Below are positions 1 through 5,754 of a stretch of 7,316 nucleotides of DNA, one piece after another. The stretch lies in the NCBI GenBank assembly GCA_050744165.1, contig JBOGGN010000415.1:1-7316 (forward strand). The letters are read 5' to 3'. The notes under the pieces are model-generated. The model searched no databases and had not been told where the DNA came from. It saw nothing but the letters and a program-made list of their open reading frames with translations. Source of the stretch: JBOGGN01 sp050744165. GTDB taxonomy: Bacteria > Actinomycetota > Acidimicrobiia > Acidimicrobiales > Palsa-688. Position 1 is the stretch's first letter; the number at the start of each line of letters is the position of its first letter. A program made the position numbers and the translations under genes.

Positions 1-22
1 CCCCGCGGGTTATTCGACCCCC

Positions 23-47
23 CTTCTCGTCACACCTCGGCGAGAAG
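23..47 (+). promoter_or_regulatory. Leader hairpin covering the ribosome-binding site of the AbiEi-like gene
   Basis: CTTCTCG (23-29) and CGAGAAG (41-47) are perfect inverted repeats. As RNA the stem can extend inward by U30-G40 and C31-G39, giving 9 pairs and a 7-base loop (32-38). The right arm contains GAGAAG (42-47), the only purine-rich candidate Shine-Dalgarno sequence in front of the ATG at 57, 9 bases away. The hairpin could therefore mask the ribosome-binding site, or the DNA repeat could be an operator. AbiEi antitoxins of described type IV systems repress their own promoter through inverted repeats, which fits the position, but binding here is inference. Confidence 0.45.
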
Positions 48-55
48 ATATATCT
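46..55. promoter_or_regulatory. 10-bp perfect palindrome abutting the start codon
   Basis: AGATATATCT at 46-55 equals its own reverse complement and ends one base before the ATG at 57. It is AT-rich in a GC-rich setting and partly overlaps the preceding hairpin. It could be a -10-like element or a repressor site, but nothing in the sequence decides this. Confidence 0.3.
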
Positions 56-56
56 C

Positions 57-980
57 ATGCTTTGGAATGTCATTACAGTGCTGGCGGCCACGCAGCTGGG
101 CTTTGTCGCGCGTTGGCAGGTGATCGAGGCCGGCGGGACGGACGACTGGATCCGGTGGATGGTCCACCAAGGCCGCCTGGTGCACGTCCGATACGGCGTG
201 TACGCCGTCGCCGGTGCTTCTCAGGAGGGCCACGACCTCATGGCGGCCTGCTTGGCGTGCGGACCCAAGGCCGCCGCGTCCCATCTGGCGGCGGCACGCC
301 TCTGGGGGGCCGAGCAAGTGATTGATGGCCACGTCCAGGTGACGACGTTCGACAATCGTCGTCATGAGGTTGTGGGCGTGACGCTCCACAAGTCTCGGCT
401 CGATCTCGACGTCGCGGTCACCAAATGCGCTGATGTCCCTGTCGTCGTCCCGGGTCTGGCGATCGTGCAGTGCGCCAAGACGAGCGACCCGGACCTGGTC
501 CAACGGATCGTTAACGACCTGGTCCAGCGCAACGTGACCACCTTCGCCGAGATCCTCGCGTGGATCGACTTGGCCCACGATGGGCATCGCCCGGCATTGC
601 GGGCGCTGTGCGAGCAGGCGATTCGGGTCGGCGGCCATTACGACAGTCCCGCCTGTCGGGCACTGTGCATCCGGCTGACGAAGGCTGGCGCCACCGGATT
701 CCAACTGAACTACCAGGTCACCGACGCGTACGGGGTACTCCTGGTGGACATCGCATGGCCGCCCGACAAGGTCGGCCTCGAGTACAACGGCGCCCGAGAC
801 CACGACAACCCTCTGGCCCGAGCCAAGGACGTCCGGCGACGCAACCGCCTGGCGGCAGCCGGCTGGACCATGCTCGAAGCCGACCGGACCATGTCCTCCG
901 ACGAGATCGTCCGCTGGGCACTTCAAGCGCTACGGGCAACGAGGAAGCGGGCCCGACCCGGCACGTCTTCGGAGCCCTAG
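57..980 (+). CDS. AbiEi-like winged-helix domain fused to DUF559/Vsr-like nuclease fold
   Basis: This is a 307-residue soluble protein. Residues 5-55 look like the AbiEi N-terminal winged-helix module: a helix around AATQLGFVARWQVIEAG, then WMVHQGRLVHVRYGVYAV, the usual 'G.L..V.rGVYAV' wing. Residues 60-200 are the alpha-helical AbiEi-type middle. Residues 225-293 resemble DUF559, a PD-(D/E)XK/Vsr-related fold: VDIAWPP with D231, then LEYNG with E242, RAKDVRRRNRLAAAGW (255-270) and a closing helix. The Lys of the classic ExK motif is absent, as is common in DUF559. Family knowledge: AbiEi is the DNA-binding antitoxin of a type IV toxin-antitoxin pair, with a nucleotidyltransferase toxin AbiEii. 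No AbiEii gene is adjacent here, so this is probably a stand-alone regulator/nuclease of unknown role, common in Actinomycetota. A GTG at 78 is an alternative start that would keep the whole wing. The stop overlaps that of the convergent lipoprotein gene. Confidence 0.8.
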   Translation: MLWNVITVLAATQLGFVARWQVIEAGGTDDWIRWMVHQGRLVHVRYGVYAVAGASQEGHDLMAACLACGPKAAASHLAAARLWGAEQVIDGHVQVTTFDNRRHEVVGVTLHKSRLDLDVAVTKCADVPVVVPGLAIVQCAKTSDPDLVQRIVNDLVQRNVTTFAEILAWIDLAHDGHRPALRALCEQAIRVGGHYDSPACRALCIRLTKAGATGFQLNYQVTDAYGVLLVDIAWPPDKVGLEYNGARDHDNPLARAKDVRRRNRLAAAGWTMLEADRTMSSDEIVRWALQALRATRKRARPGTSSEP

Positions 981-1384
981 TGCAGGTGGCGAAACCGGGT
1001 CGGCAGCGTGTTGAGCACGAAGGAAGCCGCCACTTTCAGATGCACGGTGCCCACCGCGACGACTGCGTAGCGGCCCGTCGTGCCGTTGCTGGAGCCGGTC
1101 ACACTGCCGGGGGGGTAGGTGCCGCTGAAGGCGAAGAGGCACAGGCTTTCGTCGGGGAGCGAGCTGGTGGTGCCATTCGGGAGCTGGTCCTGGAGGCTGT
1201 CGGTGGAGATGCGGCGAACCCCGACCAAGCGTCCCTTGTGTACGACCATCTCCGCCGGAGGCAGTGCCCGGAAGCACGCGCCTGCGTTGGTGCCGAGCGT
1301 GATGCTCGGTCCCGCGCAGCCGACGAGACCCGCGGTCGCCAAGGCCACTGCCAGCGCCAGCGACGCCAGAGGAGCCCTCGTCAT
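977..1384 (-). CDS. Small predicted lipoprotein, family unknown
   Basis: A 135-residue protein. MTRAPLASLALAVALATAG is a lipoprotein signal peptide: one Arg, a hydrophobic core, and lipobox LVGC with Cys23 as the predicted lipidated residue. The mature part (about 113 residues) has two further Cys (37, 82) that could pair and looks beta-rich, with segments such as AEMVVHKGRLVGVRRI and RYAVVAVGTVHLKVAASFVL; I do not recognise the family. The start at 1384 is favoured because the signal peptide begins there, AGAGGGGG lies 4 bases upstream, and the ATG overlaps the stop of the membrane-protein gene as ATGA, indicating translational coupling. The frame stays open further upstream (to about 1666), but that part reads through the neighbour and lacks a leader. 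The stop is shared as CTAG with the convergent AbiEi-like gene. The protein should sit on the outer face of the cytoplasmic membrane; an exclusion or envelope role is speculation. Confidence 0.75.
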   Translation of the reverse strand: MTRAPLASLALAVALATAGLVGCAGPSITLGTNAGACFRALPPAEMVVHKGRLVGVRRISTDSLQDQLPNGTTSSLPDESLCLFAFSGTYPPGSVTGSSNGTTGRYAVVAVGTVHLKVAASFVLNTLPTRFRHLH

Positions 1385-2412
1385 GTCGCCCCCTCTGCAT
1401 TTGCCATGGTGGCGGTTGGGGCGCGTTCCCGCCAGCGGCGAAGCTGCCAGTTGGTAGCCCCCCATGCCGTCCAGCCGATGGGAAGCATGATCCAGAAGTT
1501 CAAGAGCCGGTAGAGCACGACGGCGGCCACCGTGCTTTCCTGGCCGCCGCCAAAGACGACCAGACCGATCGTGAGGCTTCCCTCGACCACCCCGAGTCCT
1601 CCAGGGGTAATCGGAAGGTTGGCGGCCAACTGGGCGGCGGCATAGGCCAGCAGCAAAGCCCGCCACGGCACCGGCGCCCCGACGGCGAGGAACGCCGCGA
1701 TCAGGCAGGACACGTCGAACACCCAGGTAGCGAGGGCGTAACTGGTCGCCATGACCCAGTCACCCGGAGTTGGGGTGATGACATGAAGGCGTTGGACAAG
1801 GCGATCGAGCTGTTCGGGGACGCTCCCCTTGGGGCGCTTGAAGAACCGCTGAAAGAGGCGCAGCGGCCCCGCCAGGCGGTACGCGATCCAATCCCGCCGG
1901 CTCCAGGCCAAGATCACCAAGCCGGCCAGCAGCAGGAGGCCCACGATGACGCCGGCCAAGTTGAGGCCCGTGCCGGTGCCCGTAGCCCCGGCCAAGCCGA
2001 TGCCGGCCAACACCACCAGGGTGATCTGCGCCAACGCGGCGGTGCCGACAAGTACCCAACCGGCAAGTACGTCGTCGGCCCCACGGGCGCGGTACTGGCG
2101 AAAGGCGTACACGTTGCTGAAGACCGGGCCGGCAGGCAGCGAGTTCTGGATCGAGTTGGCGGCGACGATCACTGCGGTCATTGTCCGGAGCCGAATGCGG
2201 ACCGCTCCCGCCCGGAGCAGCCGTCGCTGCAGGGCCGCGAAGGCGGTCCACGAGATGGCCTCGACGACCGCCGCCACCGCCAGCCACTCCCATCGCAGGT
2301 GATTGAAGTAGGTGCTCGCTCCAACCAGTTCGTCGTGCTTGCCGTAGACGACGTAGAGCCCGTAGGCCGCCAGAGCGAAGCTGAGGACAAACCGCGCCCC
2401 TCGCCAGAACAT
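1381..2412 (-). CDS. UPF0104 / LPG-synthase-TM (YbhN-like, flippase-like) membrane protein
   Basis: A 343-residue integral membrane protein with about 7-9 hydrophobic segments, roughly 7-23, 42-62, 77-101, 116-143, 151-170, 220-245, 250-268, 276-289 and 295-316. Diagnostic family signatures are LPITPGGLGVVEGSL (266-280) and the final YRLLNFWIMLPIGW (301-314). A conserved-looking NSIQNSLPAGPVFSNVYAFR (86-105) precedes a charged cytoplasmic loop (171-216). These match the PF03706 family, which includes the flippase-like N-terminal half of MprF and stand-alone YbhN-type proteins; no soluble lysyl-transferase domain is present. A role in moving or modifying a membrane lipid or polyprenyl-linked substrate is the family-based guess; the substrate is unknown. 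The gene sits 46 bp after the relaxase stop, same strand, without a clear ribosome-binding site, and its TGA overlaps the lipoprotein ATG. The two downstream genes thus look coupled. Its presence in a transfer region is unusual. Confidence 0.85.
   Translation of the reverse strand: MFWRGARFVLSFALAAYGLYVVYGKHDELVGASTYFNHLRWEWLAVAAVVEAISWTAFAALQRRLLRAGAVRIRLRTMTAVIVAANSIQNSLPAGPVFSNVYAFRQYRARGADDVLAGWVLVGTAALAQITLVVLAGIGLAGATGTGTGLNLAGVIVGLLLLAGLVILAWSRRDWIAYRLAGPLRLFQRFFKRPKGSVPEQLDRLVQRLHVITPTPGDWVMATSYALATWVFDVSCLIAAFLAVGAPVPWRALLLAYAAAQLAANLPITPGGLGVVEGSLTIGLVVFGGGQESTVAAVVLYRLLNFWIMLPIGWTAWGATNWQLRRWRERAPTATMANAEGAT
1389..1396 (-). promoter_or_regulatory. Ribosome-binding site of the lipoprotein gene
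   Basis: On the minus strand AGAGGGGG precedes the ATG at 1384 with CGAC between. It lies inside the last codons of the upstream membrane-protein gene and decides the lipoprotein start in favour of 1384 over in-frame upstream ATGs. Confidence 0.6.
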
Positions 2413-2458
2413 CTTGCGATGGCGGTCGGCGGTGTCGATGGCACGATGATCGCACCCG

Positions 2459-5350
2459 TCAGGGTCCCGCCGGGCCGAGCCCGTGACCTCTCTCTCGGCC
2501 CCTGGCTCGTTCGACCTCCCGAGTGGCCGCCAAGATCCCCAGCTCGTCTCTGCGGCGTGCCGGGTTTTGCTCTGGTCTGGCCTGTTGGGTCAGGTCGAGC
2601 TTGCCGTCGGCCACATGCCAACGCTCGCGGTAGCCCTCCACGCGCTCGGCGGCCCGGCGCCACAGCTTCCGTTCTGTGGCGTCAGCCGGCGGTGCTCCGA
2701 CGAGTTCCTTCACTGCGGTGGTGGGACTGATCTCGGCACCTCGGCCCAGGGCCGATTCCCGCCAGGCAATGGTTCGCCCCAAGTCGTCCCAACGACGGAT
2801 TTGCGCTCCATGGTTCTCGATCCAATCCCGCCGATGGTCCGCGGCGCACGCCATCTCGGTCCGCCGGCCATCGAGCGCCGCCAGTGTGGCGGCTCCGTCT
2901 GGCCGGTTCGGGACTGACAGCAGCCATGCCCGTTCCTCGTCGAGTTGGCGGAGTGCGCTCGTAGGGACGCGCGGGGGTACGTCACGGCGCACCCCTTCGG
3001 CGAGGGCGTCGCGCTCATCGGCCAGTTCCGAAAGCGAGTGCGAGGCCGATGCGCTCGGCCCTGCAACGCCGTTGCCCCGGCTTGCGGAGAGTTCGCCCAG
3101 CAGCGCGGTCATGGGGTCGGTCGGATCTCGCGCGGGGACCGTCACCGGCGCCAGTACCTCGTAGACCCGGTCAGGATGGACGCTCGGACGGAAGGCCTCG
3201 ACATGACCCCAGCTCAGGACGGGTGCCGCCGTGTTTCCGCGAAGGTAGGGAGGCGTGGTGGCATAGCCGTGGGCCAGCGGCAACTTGCGCTTGCCGGCGG
3301 TTACGGTCACCTCGTCGTCGCGCCCGGACCACTGGATGGTCAACTGCTGTCGTTCCGGATCGACCGCCGTGACCCGGCCCGTGGTTTTGCCTTTCGTTAC
3401 CTGGAGACGGCCGTCTTTTCGGAGGGCGAGGACCTCGTCGCCGACTTGAAACCTTCGACCGGACACCTCCACCTCTGGGCCCTTGAGTTCGCCAGCCGCC
3501 TGGAGTTGCGCTCGGGCCTGCCGATTGAGGTGCTCTGCCTCCTCGGGGCCCAAGGCGACCATGCGGGGCGTTTTTCCAGCTTGTCGTGCCTGGTGCCAGT
3601 CGGCGACGAGTTGCTCGACGGCCGCCGACATGCGGTCGGTGACGATCACCCGGTTCTCTGCTCCGGCCCGCACCACCGGGGGCGGCGGCGGTCCCGGTCC
3701 GAGCCCCGCGGTTCGTGCCGGAGGGGCCCGGCCAACCTCGATGACGCTCGGCGTGCTTCGCAGCGTTTCCATCGCCGGGCTCTCGGCGCGTGCTCGCCGG
3801 GGTGCGCTGCCCACGTCGAGCAGCACCACTTTGGCCTGTCGGGAGGTGGCGTCGACGACCACCTGGTGGAGGTTGGCGGTCGACCAACGATCGGCGTTAT
3901 CCACGATCACGACCGTCGGCTGTCCAGAAGCCGACGTCGGTTGCTCGAGGCCCGTCAGTACCTGCCACCTAGCCTGGCCCCGTTCGGTAGGGCTGAGCAG
4001 AGCGACTCGGTGGCCGCTGGCCTCCCAGACGCCTCGCGCCGCCTCGATCACTTCGGCCTGGCCCAGCAGGTCGCCTCGGACGACGTCGACGGACGCGCGA
4101 CTCCGGGTGAGCCTGGCGACCGCGTCGGCGCCGAGCTGATCGAGGTGGTCGGGAACTTGGGCGAACACTGCAGGGCCAGCTGACCTCGGAGGGCCACTCA
4201 CGGCGAGAGTGGGGGTCGGGATTGTGGACCGTCCCACGGCCGCCGTGATCTGCTGTTCGAGTCGCTGGAGCGTCGCCGTTGTCCAAATGCCCTTGCCCGC
4301 ATCCACCGCCGTTTCGAGGAAGCGATCGGCGACCGCCTCCAACTCGGTGGCCGGGGCGCCTGCCACTGAAAGTTCCGCCGCCGCCCGCACGACATCGGCC
4401 CGGCGGATTCTCGAGTGCCGTTCGCTCAACAAACGGTCCAGTGCCAGCAGGTCCGGCCTCTCGATCCGGGCTCCGGCTGCTTGATGACGGGTGGCGGCGT
4501 CAGAAACCAATCCTCCGACGGCCGGGCGGTCGAAGCCTGACGCCGCCACCCGAAGTGGCCACCCCGGCGAATCTGGCTCCCGGTCCCGCTCCGCGGTCTG
4601 TCGGGTTCGCGGGCCGGCGCTGGCCCGGCCGATACGACCCGCCAGCCCCGCCTCGATCTCGGCGCGAACCTGACGGTGCCGTATCGATGCTGCCTCGATA
4701 GCCGCTCGAGGTACGCCCACAATGTCGCCGAGGCCGTGGCGGTCAACCGTCCATTCGAACCGAAGCCCCTGCTGGTCCAGGGCCCACCGCAGGTTTGCCT
4801 GGTACACGGCGCCGGCGGCTCGGCCATCTCGGTACAGCGACCGGCTGTCCAAGCTCGACCATTTGCCGTCCGTGCCATGGACCAAGTTGGCCACCACCAC
4901 ATGGGTGTGCAGGTGGGGATCGCCAGCGGCGCTCAGGGTGTGCTGGAACTCGGCTCCTACCACGCCTGAAGTCGACTCAAGTCGCTGCTCGGCACCCCGT
5001 CGAGTTCGGAGGGCATCGCGTTCCAGGTAGCCGACCGTGGCCTCGACGGCTTGCTCGTGGGCCCGCTGGAACCGCTCGCGCGTCTGGTCGTCGGCCATTG
5101 CCGCTACCAGCGACACCGATTTTGGCGCTGCCAGGATCAGGTCGAAGCCGTCGCGGCGGTGGGCGGCCCTGGTGGGGAGCAGTCGGTCGCCACCTGGCTG
5201 GTGGCCTGCCAGCACCGCTCGCAGGGACGTTTCGTCGATTGCGCCGCGCAGGCCGAGGTCCTGCGAGCCACTTCCGACCCACCGGCCGGGCGCCGGGCCC
5301 TCCAGGTAGTAGCGGGATTGGTCGCCCGCGATCGGGCGCACCACCAGCAT
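2459..5350 (-). CDS. MobF (TrwC/TraI-type) conjugative relaxase with degenerate helicase domain
   Basis: A 963-residue relaxase. The N-terminal nuclease (about 1-235) has the tandem tyrosines Y14-Y15, GRWVGSG and LGLRG, GFDLILAAPKSVSL (68-81, D70 being the usual catalytic-site acid), and the metal-binding histidines H137, H148 and H150, spaced 11 and 2 as in TraI and TrwC. It would nick one strand at oriT and stay linked to the 5' end. Residues 305-370 carry the usual linker (ADVVRAAAELS..., IWTTATLQRLEQ). Residues 415-735 follow a RecD2/TraI-like helicase layout, but the Walker A, DE-box, motif III and late HKxQG motifs are replaced, so ATPase activity is not expected. The C-terminal part (740-963) has the charged W...YRERW region found in actinobacterial MobF proteins. 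The start is supported by AGAAGGA 8 bases upstream of the ATG. The gene is divergent from the channel genes, across a 95-bp gap, and heads the three-gene leftward block. The frame is intact, so it is not an ordinary pseudogene. Confidence 0.9.
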   Translation of the reverse strand: MLVVRPIAGDQSRYYLEGPAPGRWVGSGSQDLGLRGAIDETSLRAVLAGHQPGGDRLLPTRAAHRRDGFDLILAAPKSVSLVAAMADDQTRERFQRAHEQAVEATVGYLERDALRTRRGAEQRLESTSGVVGAEFQHTLSAAGDPHLHTHVVVANLVHGTDGKWSSLDSRSLYRDGRAAGAVYQANLRWALDQQGLRFEWTVDRHGLGDIVGVPRAAIEAASIRHRQVRAEIEAGLAGRIGRASAGPRTRQTAERDREPDSPGWPLRVAASGFDRPAVGGLVSDAATRHQAAGARIERPDLLALDRLLSERHSRIRRADVVRAAAELSVAGAPATELEAVADRFLETAVDAGKGIWTTATLQRLEQQITAAVGRSTIPTPTLAVSGPPRSAGPAVFAQVPDHLDQLGADAVARLTRSRASVDVVRGDLLGQAEVIEAARGVWEASGHRVALLSPTERGQARWQVLTGLEQPTSASGQPTVVIVDNADRWSTANLHQVVVDATSRQAKVVLLDVGSAPRRARAESPAMETLRSTPSVIEVGRAPPARTAGLGPGPPPPPVVRAGAENRVIVTDRMSAAVEQLVADWHQARQAGKTPRMVALGPEEAEHLNRQARAQLQAAGELKGPEVEVSGRRFQVGDEVLALRKDGRLQVTKGKTTGRVTAVDPERQQLTIQWSGRDDEVTVTAGKRKLPLAHGYATTPPYLRGNTAAPVLSWGHVEAFRPSVHPDRVYEVLAPVTVPARDPTDPMTALLGELSASRGNGVAGPSASASHSLSELADERDALAEGVRRDVPPRVPTSALRQLDEERAWLLSVPNRPDGAATLAALDGRRTEMACAADHRRDWIENHGAQIRRWDDLGRTIAWRESALGRGAEISPTTAVKELVGAPPADATERKLWRRAAERVEGYRERWHVADGKLDLTQQARPEQNPARRRDELGILAATREVERARGRERGHGLGPAGP

Positions 5351-5359
5351 CGGTCAGGT

Positions 5360-5384
5360 CCTTCTCATGTTGGTCATGAGAAAG
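5360..5384 (-). promoter_or_regulatory. Inverted repeat / possible hairpin covering the relaxase ribosome-binding site
   Basis: TTCTCATG (5362-5369) and CATGAGAA (5375-5382) form a perfect 8-bp inverted repeat with a 5-base spacer. In the relaxase mRNA the stem extends outward by one U-G and one C-G pair to 10 pairs with loop ACCAA, and its 3' arm contains AGAAGG, the relaxase Shine-Dalgarno sequence. Three readings are possible: an mRNA structure that holds down relaxase translation, an operator for an autoregulator, or a relaxase/accessory-protein site belonging to oriT. The repeat itself is certain; the function is inference. Confidence 0.55.
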
Positions 5385-5434
5385 TACTAGCACAACATAA
5401 AAATGTATGAAAGACTCAGAGGCACCATCCGGAC

Positions 5435-5442
5435 AAGGAGGA
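5435..5442 (+). promoter_or_regulatory. Ribosome-binding site of the VirB2-like gene
   Basis: AAGGAGGA ends 3 bases before the ATG at 5446. This near-consensus Shine-Dalgarno sequence fixes that ATG as the start rather than the in-frame ATG at 5407, which lies upstream of it. The spacing is on the short side. Confidence 0.7.
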
Positions 5443-5445
5443 TTG

Positions 5446-5754
5446 ATGACACTGATCCAGCAGCTCGTTGCCCAGACCACCGGCCCCGCACTCACACCAG
5501 ATTCGTCTGGCCTTCCGGGGTCAGCCGTCCTGCAGACCCTGATCAATGGCATTGGCTGGTGGGCCTTGGGAGCGGCCCTTCTCGGCATCGTGATCGGAGC
5601 CGTGGCGTGGGGCTTGGGCCAGCACTCGCAGAACTATCACCAGGCTTACGCCGGCCGGAAGGGAGTGCTCGTCTCGGCCGCAGCGGCGCTGCTGATCGGC
5701 GGCGCGTCTCCGGTCATCAACTTTTTCAGCGCCTTGGGCGGGAAGATCAAGTGA
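5446..5754 (+). CDS. Two-TM small membrane protein, VirB2/TrbC-like (putative pilin or channel subunit)
   Basis: A 102-residue protein with a polar N-terminal stretch (1-27), a first hydrophobic segment at about 35-58 (INGIGWWALGAALLGIVIGA...), a short basic loop GQHSQNYHQAYAGRKG (58-73), and a second hydrophobic segment at about 74-95 ending INFFSALGGKIK. Size, two-TM layout with a charged loop, and position directly before a VirB6/TrbL-like gene match VirB2/TrbC-like subunits of type IV secretion systems in Gram-positive conjugative elements. There is no clear cleavable signal peptide, so the mature form may be full length. Assignment rests on architecture and context rather than a catalytic motif. 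It overlaps the next gene by four bases (GTGA), suggesting coupled translation and a shared operon. An alternative is a generic holin-like or accessory channel protein. Confidence 0.7.
   Translation: MTLIQQLVAQTTGPALTPDSSGLPGSAVLQTLINGIGWWALGAALLGIVIGAVAWGLGQHSQNYHQAYAGRKGVLVSAAAALLIGGASPVINFFSALGGKIK

Larger units (their letters stand above)
5351..5445. promoter_or_regulatory. Divergent intergenic region: likely paired promoters, candidate oriT
   Basis: This 95-bp gap separates the relaxase gene (leftward) from the channel operon (rightward) and must hold both promoters unless transcripts enter from outside. Positions 5381-5410 are 22 of 30 A/T, the most AT-rich stretch in the window, and include ACAT-AAAA-ATGT (5395-5406) and AGTACT (5383-5388). 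I could not match a convincing -35/-10 pair on either strand. MobF origins of transfer commonly lie near the relaxase gene and contain an inverted repeat beside nic, so this gap is the best oriT candidate here, but no known nic sequence is recognisable. Confidence 0.45.

Noticed and set aside
30..926. 298-codon minus-strand open frame opposite the AbiEi-like gene
   Set aside because: The plus-strand frame carries recognisable AbiEi and DUF559 features; the antisense translation has none.
560..1513. 317-codon plus-strand frame overlapping the AbiEi-like, lipoprotein and membrane-protein genes
   Set aside because: It crosses three better-supported genes in shadow frames and its product is Arg/Gly-rich with no recognisable domain.
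1385..1666. N-terminal extension of the lipoprotein frame to an ATG at 1666
   Set aside because: The extension would overlap the membrane-protein gene by almost 300 bases and bury the lipoprotein signal peptide; the start at 1384 has an SD and a lipobox.
2415..2454. TGCGAT/ATCGCA inverted repeat between relaxase and membrane-protein genes as a terminator
   Set aside because: The stem is only 6 pairs with a 28-base loop and no T-run follows, so a terminator is not supported.
1783..2730. 315-codon plus-strand open frame across the membrane-protein and relaxase genes
   Set aside because: It spans two real minus-strand genes and their gap, has a charged low-complexity translation and no ribosome-binding site.
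3569..3577. GKT tripeptide (residues 592-594) in the relaxase as a possible Walker A
   Set aside because: It sits in RQAGKTPRMVAL, after the degraded DE box, lacks the GxxG before it, and matches the place of a later helicase segment rather than a P-loop.
2945..4183. 412-codon open frame on the plus strand opposite the relaxase gene
   Set aside because: It is antisense to a clearly homologous relaxase, has Arg/Gly/His-rich composition without domain signatures, and is the expected shadow frame in high-GC DNA.
5407..5445. In-frame upstream ATG at 5407 for the VirB2-like gene
   Set aside because: It lies upstream of the strong AAGGAGGA site, in the AT-rich promoter-like stretch, and would add 13 polar residues without a ribosome-binding site.
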